From: Pseudomonadota bacterium
GTDB lineage: Bacteria > Pseudomonadota > Alphaproteobacteria > Rhodospirillales > Magnetospirillaceae
DNA length: 11,053 nucleotides
Direction of reading: 5' to 3'
Assembly (NCBI GenBank): GCA_023437865.1
Contig: JAEZFE010000265.1
Span: 1 to 11,053, forward strand
Positions within the stretch are counted from its first letter, which is position 1, and each line of letters begins with the position of its first letter. Below the pieces are notes generated by a model, which saw only the letters and a program-made list of their open reading frames with translations, had not been told where the DNA came from and searched no databases. Shown here one piece after another: positions 1-8,638 of the stretch. A program made the translations under genes and the position numbers.

Positions 1-285
1 CTCGATGACCTCGTCGCGTACGCTCTCGTCCAGCTCGGTCAGGATTTCCGGATCGAAATCGGGGCGCAGTGCCTCGACCAGCTTGGCCCGCAGCTCGGGC
101 TCCAGGCGCTCCAGCAGGTCGGCGGCATCGGAATAATGCAGGGGCTCGGCCAGGGCGCGGGCATCCGCCCCCCGGCCTTCCTCCAGCGCCAGTTCGACAG
201 TGCGCACGAACGCGGGATCGAGGCCGTAAAGGTCGTCCTCGATGGTCAGGTGTCCCGGTCCCTCGCTGCTGTCGATCCCTGCCAA
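1..285 (-). CDS. mgtE: Magnesium transporter MgtE, N-terminal part (runs off the left edge)
   Basis: The frame is open from a TTG at 285-283 to the window edge, giving 95 codons without a stop. The residues around 47-62 (EPLHYSDAADLLERLEPE) and 64-80 match the helical repeats of the cytoplasmic MgtE N domain, which normally has a 'LHPADIADLLE' motif. In the known family this N domain and the following CBS pair sense intracellular Mg2+ and gate a dimeric inner-membrane Mg2+ channel; those later parts lie outside the window. The start is inferred. The maeB stop TAA (291-289) is in the same frame, so translation cannot begin earlier, and TTG is the first start-like codon after it. A GGGGA sits about 6 nt upstream. 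The three-base gap to maeB suggests cotranscription and translational coupling. Family assignment rests on 95 residues only. Confidence 0.72.
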   Translation of the reverse strand, partial: MAGIDSSEGPGHLTIEDDLYGLDPAFVRTVELALEEGRGADARALAEPLHYSDAADLLERLEPELRAKLVEALRPDFDPEILTELDESVRDEVIE

Positions 286-288
286 GCC

Positions 289-2577
289 TTATCCCCGCTG
301 ATGCGCGACCATTTGAGCGTCCACGGCGGCAAGGGCGGTCACGTTCACGATGTTCCGCACCGTCGCCGAGGGCGTGAGAATATGCGCAGGCAAAGCCGCG
401 CCCATCAAGATCGGACCGACCGACAGGCCCTCGCCCAGCACCTTCAGCAGGTTGAACGAGATGTTGGCGGCGTCCAGGTTGGGCATGATCAACAGGTTGG
501 CTTGGCCCTTGAGGCGCGAATTGGGGAAGATGCGCTCGCGGATGTCTTCAGACAAGGCCGCATCGCCATGCATCTCGCCTTCGACCTCCAGATAGGGGGC
601 GCGCTCATGCAGGATGGCCAGGGCCTCGCGCATCTTCGACGCCGACGCGGTGTTGCGGGCGCCGAAATTGGAATGCGACAGCAGCGCCACCTTGGGCTCG
701 ATGCCGAAGCGGCGGACTTCCTCGGCGGCCAGCAGAGTGGTTTCGGCGATCTGCTCGGCGGTGGGCTCGGGGGTGACGTAGGTGTCGCAGATGAAGTAAG
801 TGCCCTGCGGCATGATCAGCAGGTTCATGGCCGCCGGCACGCGCACGCCCTCGCGCAGGCCGATGACGTCCTTGATGTGGCCGAGATGCTTCTCATAGCT
901 GCCGATGGTGCCGCAGATCATGGAATCGGCTTCACGGCGCTTGACCATCAGGGTGCCGATCACCGTGTTGCGGGTGCGCACCACCGTGCGGGCGTAATCG
1001 GGCGAGACGCCCTTGCGCTCCAGGGTCTGGTGGTACAGGCGCCAGTAATCGTGATAGCGCGGATCGTTCTCGGGATCGCACAGCTCGAAATCCACGTCGA
1101 TCTTCAGGCGCAGGTCCAGATCGGCGATGCGCTTCAGCACCACTTCGCGGCGGCCGATCAGGATGGGGAAGGCGACGCCTTCATCCACCACCGCCTGCAC
1201 CGCCATCAGCACCCGGCGGCCTTCGCCCTCGGTATAGACCACGCGGCGGGTGTCCTGCTTGGCGCGGTCGAACACCGGCTTCATCACCAGGCCGGAGCGG
1301 AAGACGAATTGGCCCAGCTTTTCCAGATAGGCATCGAAATCGATGATGGGGCGGCGGGCCACGCCGGAATTCATGGCCGCCTTGGCGACCGCCGGGGCCA
1401 GCTTGAGGATCAGGCGCGAATCGAACGGCTTGGGGATCAGGTATTCCGGGCCGAAGGACAGCGGCTGCTCGCCGTAAGCCGCGCGCACGCGCTCGTCCGA
1501 TTCGGCCATGGCGAGGTCGGCCAGCGCGTAGGTGCAGGCCAGCTTCATCTCTTCGTTGATCTGGGTGGCGCCAACGTCGAGCGCGCCGCGGAAGATGTAC
1601 GGGAACACCAGGACGTTGTTGACCTGGTTTGGGTAGTCCGAACGCCCGGTGGCGATGATGGCGTCCGGGCGAACCGACTTGACCTCGTCGGGCAGGATCT
1701 CGGGGGTCGGGTTGGCGAGCGCAAACACGATGGGCTTGTCGGCCATGGTGGCGACCATCTCGGGGGTCAGCACACGCGGGGCGGACAGGCCCAGGAAGAT
1801 GTCGGCGCCGGGGATCACTTCGGCCAGGGTCCGCTTGTCGGTCTCCTGGGCGAATACCTCCTTATAGGGGTCCATCAGCTCGTTGCGGCCCTTGAAGACC
1901 ACGCCCTTGATGTCGGTGACCCAGATGTTCTCGCGCTTGACGCCGACGCTGACCAGCAGGTTCAGGCAGGCCAGCGCGGCGGCGCCGGCGCCCGAGGCGA
2001 CCAGGCGGACCTGACCGATATCCTTGCCGACGATGCGCAGCGCGTTGACCATGGCCGCGGCGACCACGATGGCGGTGCCATGCTGATCGTCATGCATCAC
2101 CGGAATCGACAGGCGCTCCTTGAGCTGCTTCTCGACCTCGAAGCACTCTGGCGCCTTGATGTCTTCCAGGTTGATGGCGCCGAAGGTGGGCTCCATGGCG
2201 GCGATGACGTTGACCAGCTTGTCGGGGTCGAGCTCGTTGAGCTCCATGTCGAAGACGTCGATGCCGGCGAACTTCTTGAACAGGACGCCCTTGCCTTCCA
2301 TCACCGGCTTGGCGGCCAGCGGGCCGATGGGGCCAAGGCCGAGCACGGCGGTGCCGTTGGTCACCACCGCAACAAGATTACCCCGCGCGGTGACTTCCAC
2401 AGCATTGTCGGGGTCGGCCACGATGGCTTCGCAGGCTGCGGCCACGCCCGGCGAATAGGCCAGCGCGAGGTCGCGCTGATTGGCTAAGGGCTTGGTGGCG
2501 TTGACGCTAATCTTCCCGGGGACGGGCAGGCGATGGTATTCCAGCGCCGCGTCGCGCAGCTCTTCCGACATGCTCAT
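289..2577 (-). CDS. maeB: NADP-dependent malic enzyme with C-terminal phosphotransacetylase-like domain
   Basis: The product is 762 aa, the usual length of MaeB fusion enzymes (about 760). It decarboxylates malate to pyruvate with reduction of NAD(P)+ in the cytosol, linking the TCA cycle to pyruvate and acetyl-CoA. Visible malic-enzyme features are Tyr41 in LAYSPG, catalytic Lys96 in [12 protein letters not shown], metal ligands Glu138-Asp139 and Asp164 (in MHDDQHGTA, 161-169), the nucleotide-binding GAGAAA (196-201), ALANPTPE (287-294) and [13 protein letters not shown] (310-322). From about residue 436 to the end it resembles a Pta/PlsX-type acyltransferase domain. In studied homologues this domain mediates oligomerisation and acetyl-CoA feedback and lacks phosphotransacetylase activity. 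The ATG at 2577 has GAGG about 10 nt upstream; a second ATG two codons later is a possible alternative. NADP versus NAD preference is inferred from the family. Confidence 0.95.
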   Translation of the reverse strand: MSMSEELRDAALEYHRLPVPGKISVNATKPLANQRDLALAYSPGVAAACEAIVADPDNAVEVTARGNLVAVVTNGTAVLGLGPIGPLAAKPVMEGKGVLFKKFAGIDVFDMELNELDPDKLVNVIAAMEPTFGAINLEDIKAPECFEVEKQLKERLSIPVMHDDQHGTAIVVAAAMVNALRIVGKDIGQVRLVASGAGAAALACLNLLVSVGVKRENIWVTDIKGVVFKGRNELMDPYKEVFAQETDKRTLAEVIPGADIFLGLSAPRVLTPEMVATMADKPIVFALANPTPEILPDEVKSVRPDAIIATGRSDYPNQVNNVLVFPYIFRGALDVGATQINEEMKLACTYALADLAMAESDERVRAAYGEQPLSFGPEYLIPKPFDSRLILKLAPAVAKAAMNSGVARRPIIDFDAYLEKLGQFVFRSGLVMKPVFDRAKQDTRRVVYTEGEGRRVLMAVQAVVDEGVAFPILIGRREVVLKRIADLDLRLKIDVDFELCDPENDPRYHDYWRLYHQTLERKGVSPDYARTVVRTRNTVIGTLMVKRREADSMICGTIGSYEKHLGHIKDVIGLREGVRVPAAMNLLIMPQGTYFICDTYVTPEPTAEQIAETTLLAAEEVRRFGIEPKVALLSHSNFGARNTASASKMREALAILHERAPYLEVEGEMHGDAALSEDIRERIFPNSRLKGQANLLIMPNLDAANISFNLLKVLGEGLSVGPILMGAALPAHILTPSATVRNIVNVTALAAVDAQMVAHQRG

Positions 2578-2636
2578 GGGGGGACGACCTCAAGTAATAT
2601 TATTTCTTGTGACCCTAGCCCGTTCGGGGCTCTCCC

Positions 2637-2665
2637 GGCATACCCCTATCCGCCAGAAACGACAA
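2637..2665 (-). promoter_or_regulatory. Possible sigma-70 promoter of maeB
   Basis: On the minus strand TTGTCG (2665-2660, 4/6 to consensus) and TATGCC (2642-2637, 3/6) are 17 bp apart. They would start a transcript near 2630 with a leader of about 52 nt. A small hairpin (AGCCC 2617-2621 paired with GGGCT 2627-2631) would lie at the very 5' end. The match to consensus is weak, and this is a suggestion only. Confidence 0.28.
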
Positions 2666-2740
2666 GCGCTGAAGGGGTTGCGCATGTCGGGCTTGCGGAA
2701 ATCCGATAAGGTAATACCAGTGCGCCGGGCCCATAACGCG

Positions 2741-2772
2741 AAACCCCCGCAAGCCGGAGCCTGCGGGGGTTT
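2741..2772 (-). terminator. Hairpin terminator downstream of tRNA-Leu
   Basis: A perfect 11-bp inverted repeat, AAACCCCCGCA (2741-2751) and TGCGGGGGTTT (2762-2772), encloses a 10-nt loop. It starts 9 nt past the encoded CCA end of the tRNA. On the minus strand the stem is followed by a T-containing but not pure-T tail (TTTCGCGTTATG), so it fits an intrinsic terminator of moderate strength. The nearly symmetric stem could also act on the other strand, but no plus-strand gene ends here. Confidence 0.65.
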
Positions 2773-2781
2773 CCCGAAATT

Positions 2782-2866
2782 TGGTGCGACCGGGGAGACT
2801 CGAACTCCCACGACTTACGTCACACGCACCTCAAGCGTGCGCGTCTACCAGTTCCGCCACGGTCGC
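2782..2866 (-). tRNA. tRNA-Leu (anticodon GAG), CCA encoded
   Basis: The reverse complement folds into a complete class II tRNA. The 7-bp acceptor stem is GCGACCG/CGGTCGC, with discriminator A and an encoded CCA (2784-2782). The D arm contains GGTAGAC. The anticodon stem CACGC/GCGTG encloses the loop TTGAGGT, so the anticodon is GAG at 2832-2830, with U at position 33. A long variable arm (GAC-GTAA-GTC) follows, then the T arm GGGAG-TTCGAGT-CTCCC. The layout closely parallels E. coli tRNA-Leu(GAG), including the anticodon loop. It decodes CUC and CUU leucine codons. Confidence 0.97.
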
Positions 2867-2873
2867 ATAGCTG

Positions 2874-2902
2874 GTAGCACCCCCTTGGGGAACCTTTGAC
2901 AA
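2874..2902 (-). promoter_or_regulatory. Possible promoter of tRNA-Leu
   Basis: TTGTCA (2902-2897, 5/6 to the -35 consensus) lies 17 bp from TGCTAC (2879-2874), a poor -10. Transcription would begin about one base before the mature tRNA 5' end. The -35 element overlaps a perfect plus-strand TTGACA (2896-2901), so the tRNA and lipB promoters may share or compete for this site. Confidence is limited by the -10. Confidence 0.3.
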
Positions 2903-2907
2903 GGGTC

Positions 2908-2936
2908 TTGCCAACGGGGAGACAGGGGAATACCAA
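2908..2936 (+). promoter_or_regulatory. Possible lipB promoter
   Basis: TTGCCA (2908-2913) and TACCAA (2931-2936) are 17 bp apart and would give a leader of about 33 nt before lipB. A perfect -35 consensus TTGACA also occurs at 2896-2901, but the sequence 17 bp beyond it (GAGACA) is not -10-like. Either could be used. Only the location between the divergent tRNA gene and lipB is secure. Confidence 0.28.
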
Positions 2937-2975
2937 ACTCCCTCGGACGAATCAAGCGGACTTTCTAGGAGAACC

Positions 2976-3620
2976 ATGACTTCTTCCATCGAGTGGCGCA
3001 TCAGCGACGAAAAAGTCCCCTACGACGAGGCGCTCGCCTTCATGGAGGAGCGGGTGGCGGCGATCCGCGCCGGCACCGCCGCCGAATGCGTATGGCTGCT
3101 GGAACATCCGCCGCTTTACACCGCCGGCACCTCGGCCAAGCCCGAGGATCTGCTGTGGCACGACCGCTTTCCGGTCTACCAGACCGGGCGCGGTGGCCAG
3201 TTCACCTATCACGGGCCGGGCCAGCGGGTGGCCTATGTGATGCTGGATCTCAAGAAGCGCGACGGCGACGTGCGCGGCTATGTCTGCGATCTGGAAGAAT
3301 GGCTGATCCGCACGCTCGCCCGCTTCACCGTCAAGGGTGAGCGGCGCGACGGCCGGGTCGGCATCTGGGTGAGCCGGGGCGGGGGGCGCGAGGACAAGGT
3401 GGCCGCCATCGGCGTGCGCGTGCGCCACTGGGTCACCTTCCACGGTATCGCGTTGAACGTGGATCCCGATCTCAGCCATTTCCAGGGCATCGTGCCGTGC
3501 GGCATCACCCAGCACGGGGTTACCAGTCTGTGGGACCTGGGCTGCACGCCCACTATCCCCGAGGTGGATTCCGCCCTGATGGCAAGCTGGGATGAGGTGT
3601 TCGGTCCCCGGAAGGGGTAG
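2976..3620 (+). CDS. lipB: Octanoyl-[acyl-carrier-protein]:protein N-octanoyltransferase
   Basis: LipB moves the octanoyl group from octanoyl-ACP to the lipoyl-domain lysine of 2-oxoacid dehydrogenases and the glycine cleavage H protein. This is the first step of de novo lipoate attachment, in the cytosol, before sulfur insertion by LipA. The 214-aa product has the family motifs in order: [10 protein letters not shown] (44-53), the signature [13 protein letters not shown] (71-83), catalytic Lys141 in DKVAAIGVR, and catalytic Cys175 in GIVPCGIT. These residues form the Cys/Lys dyad used for the acyl-thioester intermediate. The ATG has an AGGAG a few bases upstream (TAGGAGAACC). No lipA is visible nearby, and the gene seems to be transcribed alone. 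There is no signal peptide. I see nothing unusual in it. Confidence 0.97.
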   Translation: MTSSIEWRISDEKVPYDEALAFMEERVAAIRAGTAAECVWLLEHPPLYTAGTSAKPEDLLWHDRFPVYQTGRGGQFTYHGPGQRVAYVMLDLKKRDGDVRGYVCDLEEWLIRTLARFTVKGERRDGRVGIWVSRGGGREDKVAAIGVRVRHWVTFHGIALNVDPDLSHFQGIVPCGITQHGVTSLWDLGCTPTIPEVDSALMASWDEVFGPRKG

Positions 3621-3697
3621 TTCCCGCGATCCTGTCGGGGTTGCCTTTTCCACCTGCGCCTACCCCCTCCGCACCGCGCCGTTCCGTCCGGAGGCCG

Positions 3698-3706
3698 TGG
3701 GATAAT
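3698..3706 (+). promoter_or_regulatory. Possible extended -10 promoter for the diguanylate cyclase gene
   Basis: TGG-GATAAT at 3698-3706 matches an extended -10 (TGn followed by 5/6 of TATAAT). No good -35 lies 16-18 bp upstream. The start would be near 3713, leaving a leader of about 25 nt. An inverted repeat CCTCCG (3666-3671) / CGGAGG (3689-3694) just upstream could be an operator or chance in GC-rich DNA. Confidence 0.38.
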
Positions 3707-3737
3707 CCACTCACGCGACCGGCAGGAGGGACCAAGC

Positions 3738-4658
3738 GTGCAGGTGGAAAAGACCCGTGAGATCGTCAGGCTGTTCGAGCGGGCCGCGGCCGAGCATCTG
3801 GCTTGGCTGATGCGGGTCCACTCGGCGCTGATGTTCCCCGAGGCCCCCGGCGTGCCACCTTGCGCGCCGGACGCGCCGTTGACCCTGCTGGCCGGTTGCG
3901 CCTGCGGCCATGCCGAGCAGTTGGCGCCGCTTATCCGGCTGCGCGCCCAGATGCACGGCCAGGCGCAGGAATTGCTGGGCAGGGCGGCGCGTGACCGGCG
4001 GGTGGATCCGGCGGATTATCAGGCGTTCATGGCCTCGGTCGATGGCTATTCGCGCGAAGCCCGTCGAGTCGAGAACCATTTCCGCCGCCTGCTGGTGGAG
4101 ACCGATCCGCTGACCGGCGTCCATAACCGCCAGGGCATGATGCGCGACCTGCGTCGTGAATGGACGCGCGCGTTGCGCACCGGCCAGCCCATCTGCGTCG
4201 CCATCGCCGACCTGGACCATTTCAAATCGGTCAACGACACTTGGGGGCACGCCGCCGGCGACAAGGTGCTGTGTGCCGCCGCGCGTTTTTTCCAGCGCCG
4301 CCTGCGTCCCTACGACGCGGTGTACCGCTATGGTGGCGAGGAGTTCCTGTTCAGCCTGCCCAATACCGATGCCGACACCGCCGCCCATGTGCTCGACCGC
4401 CTGCGCAAGACCCTGGCGCGCATGCCGGTGGTGCTCGATTGTGGCACGCGGGTGCCGGTTACCTGTTCCATCGGCGTGGCCCAGATGGTTCCTGGCCGCT
4501 CGGTCCAAGAGGCGGTCGCCGCCGCCGACAAGGCGCTCTATGCCGCCAAGAACGGCGGGCGGAACCGCGTCGTCGTTGCCGATACCGGCGAGCCGGCGCT
4601 GGAAGCCGAAGTGATTTCGGCGCGGCTGCATCCGATCCGGGGTGCGGTGCGGCATTAG
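3738..4658 (+). CDS. Diguanylate cyclase with N-terminal CZB-like (zinc-sensor) domain, DgcZ-like
   Basis: The 306-aa cytosolic protein should make c-di-GMP from two GTP. The GGDEF domain begins at TDPLTGVHNR (122-131). Metal ligand Asp158 lies in IADLDHFKSVNDTWGH, the active-site loop is GGEEF (199-203), and an intact product-inhibition I-site RPYD (190-193) sits five residues before it. Residues 1-110 resemble the chemoreceptor zinc-binding domain of E. coli DgcZ: His20-x2-Trp23 with a following His28, and a MHxxAxELL-type helix at 72-80. In DgcZ the zinc ligands are one Cys and three His. Here His20 and His73 are kept, the His expected four residues before His73 is Arg69, and the Cys could be 42, 54 or 56. 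The start is GTG, seven nt after AGGAGGG; a second in-frame GTG follows at codon 3. It lies 117 bp after lipB, probably with its own promoter. The GGDEF call is certain; the CZB call rests on remembered sequence and needs a profile search. Confidence 0.9.
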   Translation: MQVEKTREIVRLFERAAAEHLAWLMRVHSALMFPEAPGVPPCAPDAPLTLLAGCACGHAEQLAPLIRLRAQMHGQAQELLGRAARDRRVDPADYQAFMASVDGYSREARRVENHFRRLLVETDPLTGVHNRQGMMRDLRREWTRALRTGQPICVAIADLDHFKSVNDTWGHAAGDKVLCAAARFFQRRLRPYDAVYRYGGEEFLFSLPNTDADTAAHVLDRLRKTLARMPVVLDCGTRVPVTCSIGVAQMVPGRSVQEAVAAADKALYAAKNGGRNRVVVADTGEPALEAEVISARLHPIRGAVRH

Positions 4659-4721
4659 GCATCGCCTTCGACTCAGGTCTGCACCGAGGCCGCTCTGTGT
4701 CAGCGGGGGGGAACGTGTGCC

Positions 4722-4736
4722 GCCCCGCCTTGGGGC
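4722..4736 (+). terminator. Weak terminator-like hairpin after the diguanylate cyclase gene
   Basis: GCCCC (4722-4726) pairs with GGGGC (4732-4736) around a 5-nt loop, and TGCCTTGTGTT follows on the plus strand. The tail is a poor T-tract, and GCGGGG (4703-4708) can compete for the same C-run. The rest of 4659-4778 holds no gene I can support. Confidence 0.25.
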
Positions 4737-4778
4737 TGCCTTGTGTTCGCCGCAGCGCAGTTGGGACTACATAACGAA

Positions 4779-4813
4779 AGCCCCGCGGGCGACATTGCGC
4801 TCTTCGCGGGGCT
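4779..4813 (-). terminator. Terminator-like hairpin ending the candidate small transcript
   Basis: AGCCCCGCG (4779-4787) and CGCGGGGCT (4805-4813) form a perfect 9-bp stem with a 17-nt loop. On the minus strand the tail is TTTCGTTATG. This is strikingly like the tail of the hairpin after tRNA-Leu (TTTCGCGTTATG), which supports the minus-strand orientation. No T-run follows on the plus strand. Confidence 0.42.
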
Positions 4814-4934
4814 ATCGGTGTGGGGCCGGCGCGGCCCTAATATTCGGCGATTAGCCGATGATAGTTCGTCAGCTTTTGTTCAGTCCGTGACACCTTAATC
4901 AAGGGTGTCGTCAAACTTACCCGGTGGCGTCATG

Positions 4935-4958
4935 CCGGATTGACATCCTCCTATCCGG
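4935..4958 (-). other. Hairpin exposing a Shine-Dalgarno-like AGGAGG in its loop
   Basis: CCGGAT (4935-4940) and ATCCGG (4953-4958) form a perfect inverted repeat around 12 nt. In the minus-strand RNA the loop reads AGGAGGAUGUCA, with two GGA triplets. It lies inside the candidate small transcript. It could be a ribosome-binding site with a start codon too close to be used efficiently, a binding site for a GGA-recognising protein, or chance. Confidence 0.3.
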
Positions 4959-5050
4959 TTCGTTTTTCCCGCGTGGGTGTAAATCGATGGCCGGATGACT
5001 TGAGTTTTGTCGATAAAGCCGCCTCACTCCTCTGTCTTTGTTACGGACTT

Positions 5051-5080
5051 ATTATGCTCCTTTCCGAGCAAGGGTGTCAA
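5051..5080 (-). promoter_or_regulatory. Near-consensus sigma-70 promoter on the minus strand
   Basis: A perfect -35 TTGACA (5080-5075) is followed after 18 bp by CATAAT (5056-5051, 5/6 to consensus). Transcription should begin at about 5044. It lies 19 bp beyond the clpA terminator on the same strand and faces no annotated gene. It is the best sigma-70 match I found in the window. Part of the -35 belongs to AAGGGTGTC (5070-5078), repeated at 4901-4909. Confidence 0.6.
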
Positions 5081-5099
5081 GGTTCCCGGAGGGGGCATG

Positions 5100-5127
5100 A
5101 AAAAGGGCGCCCCCGCAGGGGCGCCCT
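5100..5127 (-). terminator. Rho-independent terminator of clpS-clpA
   Basis: AGGGCGCCCC (5104-5113) and GGGGCGCCCT (5118-5127) form a perfect 10-bp GC-rich stem with a CGCA loop. On the minus strand it is followed by five T residues (5104-5100). It begins 21 nt after the clpA stop codon. Confidence 0.92.
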
Positions 5128-5148
5128 GGATAAGGCTTGTTTGTGCGG

Positions 5149-7440
<2,292 letters not shown>

Positions 7441-7458
7441 ATGGCTTTCCTTCCGAGG

Positions 7459-7794
7459 CTATTCCTTCTCGATGGTGCACTGCAGCGGGTGCTGGTTCTG
7501 CCGGGCCAAATCCATGACCTGGGTTACCTTGGTTTCCGCCACTTCATATGTGTACACGCCACAGATCCCGACCCCGCGGGTGTGAACGTGCAGCATGATG
7601 CGCGTCGCCTCCTCACGGTTCTTGTTGAAAAAGCGTTCGAGGACGTGAACGACGAACTCCATAGGAGTGTAGTCGTCATTCAACATCAGCACCTTGTACA
7701 TAGCCGGCTTCTTCGTCTTGGGGCGGGTTTTGATCACCACCCCGGTCTGGTTGCCGTCATCGTTGCGCCGGTCGTCGTCTCGATGGTCGCTCAT
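7459..7794 (-). CDS. clpS: ATP-dependent Clp protease adaptor protein ClpS
   Basis: ClpS binds the ClpA N-domain and delivers substrates with a destabilising N-terminal residue. Numbered from the ATG at 7794, the 111-aa product has a charged disordered head (1-30). The ClpS core contains [10 protein letters not shown] (39-48), His71 in LHVHTRG, and [14 protein letters not shown]. Asn39, Asp40, Thr43, Met45 and His71 correspond to the residues that line the N-degron pocket in E. coli ClpS (Asn34, Asp35, Thr38, Met40, His66). The frame is open four codons further, to a GTG at 7806. I prefer the ATG because ClpS proteins usually begin MSD-like and neither start has a good ribosome-binding site. 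It is the first gene of the clpS-clpA operon. Confidence 0.95.
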   Translation of the reverse strand: MSDHRDDDRRNDDGNQTGVVIKTRPKTKKPAMYKVLMLNDDYTPMEFVVHVLERFFNKNREEATRIMLHVHTRGVGICGVYTYEVAETKVTQVMDLARQNQHPLQCTIEKE

Positions 7795-7832
7795 TTTCTC
7801 ATGCACGGGTGTTTGGCCACGGGTACACGCCT

Positions 7833-7861
7833 ATCATATTGGGCGGAAGGCGCCTTCGAAA
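7833..7861 (-). promoter_or_regulatory. Possible promoter of clpS-clpA
   Basis: TATGAT (7838-7833, 5/6 to the -10 consensus) has a weak TTTCGA 17 bp upstream (7861-7856). The start would be near 7826, about 32 nt before the clpS ATG. Only the -10 is convincing. I see no obvious heat-shock sigma-32 match. Confidence 0.38.
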
Positions 7862-7904
7862 AGGGTCTCGTTGGGCAATCGAAGGCCTAAGGCTGATTTC
7901 TCGG

Positions 7905-7939
7905 AAAAAAAGGCCCGGGGGATCGACCACCGAGCCTTT
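7905..7939 (-). terminator. Rho-independent terminator of the phasin gene
   Basis: AAAGGC-C-CGG (7909-7918) pairs with CCG-A-GCCTTT (7930-7939), with one internal mismatch. On the minus strand it is followed by a seven-T run (7911-7905). It begins 31 nt after the phasin stop and separates that transcript from clpS. Confidence 0.85.
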
Positions 7940-7970
7940 GACCTAATCCCTCTCACCAACCGCTTGCGCT

Positions 7971-8555
7971 TTAGTGGTGGATCTTGAGCAGCTTTTCCAG
8001 CGACGCTGCCAGCTTGGCCTGCACCGGGCCATAGGCGTCCTCGAACAGCTTGATGGTCTGGGCCGACAGCTGCGAGCCCTGGGCGAGCAGGCGGTCGAGC
8101 TGGCTCTTGACCAGGGCGGTCTGAGCTTCGACGGCGTCGTGGACGGTCCGGGCGGCCAGCAGCTTCTTCGACGCCTCGACGCTGTCCTCGACGGCCAGCT
8201 GGGCCAGGCCGGCCACCGACTTGCCGATGTCCTGCAGGCCATGGGCCAGGGTCTGGCTGGCCTTGATCACCGCGTCCAGGTTGTCCTTGGCCGAGGCAAC
8301 GGCGTCCTCATAGGACTTGAACGCGGCGGTCTGCGCCTTGACGGCGGCATCCACCTGATCCTTGGTCAGCGCCACGGCCTTCTCGTAACCCTTGGACGCG
8401 GCGTCCTGGGAGGCCTTGACCACCTGCTCGATGGTCTGCTTGCCGGCCGACACCGCCTGCTCGATCTGCTTGGCGGCGTCGTTGGCAGGAGCGGGGGCAG
8501 GGGCAGCGGCGGGGGTCGCGGCGGCGGCGGCGGCCTTCGCTTTGGCGGTGGTCAT
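7971..8555 (-). CDS. Phasin family protein (polyhydroxyalkanoate granule-associated)
   Basis: Phasins coat polyhydroxyalkanoate granules and control their size and number. The 194-aa product has an Ala/Pro/Lys low-complexity head (about 4-25). A continuous amphipathic, mostly helical, cysteine-free body follows, rich in Ala, Lys, Gln and Asp. Within it are SYEDAVASAKDNLDAVIKAS-type repeats and a conserved region around residues 95-185, in the style of the Phasin_2 family. There is no signal peptide or membrane segment. The ATG at 8555 has AAGGAG nine nt upstream. It is monocistronic, with its own promoter, operator-like repeats and terminator. Alanine-rich helical proteins are easily over-matched, so a related granule or coiled-coil protein remains possible. 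The operator pattern supports phasin. Confidence 0.87.
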   Translation of the reverse strand: MTTAKAKAAAAAATPAAAPAPAPANDAAKQIEQAVSAGKQTIEQVVKASQDAASKGYEKAVALTKDQVDAAVKAQTAAFKSYEDAVASAKDNLDAVIKASQTLAHGLQDIGKSVAGLAQLAVEDSVEASKKLLAARTVHDAVEAQTALVKSQLDRLLAQGSQLSAQTIKLFEDAYGPVQAKLAASLEKLLKIHH

Positions 8556-8594
8556 AGGTGGGAACTCCTTGGTCTTTCGTCGGGGCTGAATTTC

Positions 8595-8611
8595 GTTGTC
8601 ACGTGCACAAC
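8595..8611. repeat. Imperfect palindrome in the phasin leader
   Basis: GTTGTCACGTGCACAAC has matching outer arms GTTGT/ACAAC and a CACGTG core. It falls about 40 nt before the phasin start codon, in the expected 5' leader. It could be a further regulator site or chance. It lacks the TGC-N3-GCA core of the upstream sites. Confidence 0.3.
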
Positions 8612-8638
8612 GGTTCGCCCGGCAATGCCTTCGACCAA

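Larger units (their letters stand above)
4779..5044 (-). ncRNA. Candidate small transcript of unknown function between clpA and the diguanylate cyclase gene
   Basis: This roughly 265-nt stretch has no convincing protein gene, yet it is bracketed on the minus strand by a near-consensus promoter (5051-5080) and a terminator-like hairpin (4779-4813). It begins beyond the clpA terminator, so it would be an independent transcript. Internal hairpins include CCGGAT/ATCCGG (4935-4958), which presents AGGAGGAUG in its loop, a bulged GACACCTT/AAGGGTGTC stem (4889-4909), and TCGGC/GCCGA (4844-4858). It is less GC-rich than the neighbouring genes. It does not match tmRNA, 4.5S or RNase P RNA motifs that I recognise. 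A 36-codon GTG frame at 5027-4917 is possible but has weak codon bias. The transcript itself is inferred; only the signals are seen. Confidence 0.33.

Noticed and set aside
136..2487. Long plus-strand open frame (783 codons) opposite maeB
   Set aside because: It is the codon-bias shadow of maeB. The translation is rich in His, Gln, Asp and Gly, has no family motifs, and lies wholly opposite a gene with complete catalytic motifs.
2480..2899. Plus-strand frame across the maeB leader and tRNA-Leu
   Set aside because: It reads through a complete tRNA and its terminator and has no homology I recognise.
3711..4655. Minus-strand open frame opposite the diguanylate cyclase gene
   Set aside because: It mirrors the GGDEF gene almost exactly. 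The plus-strand reading has the active-site and I-site motifs and a strong ribosome-binding site.
4642..4854. 70-codon plus-strand frame after the diguanylate cyclase gene
   Set aside because: It overlaps the end of that gene out of frame, has no ribosome site, and includes the terminator-like stem.
4889..4909. Hairpin GACACCTT/AAGGGTGTC considered as a terminator
   Set aside because: The stem has a bulge, and no T-run follows on either strand. Kept only as an internal hairpin of the candidate transcript.
4779..5044. tmRNA, 6S, 4.5S SRP or RNase P RNA in the clpA-downstream gap
   Set aside because: I could find no tmRNA tag frame, no 4.5S apical GGAAG-type motif in context and no RNase P core signature. 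A covariance search would settle it.
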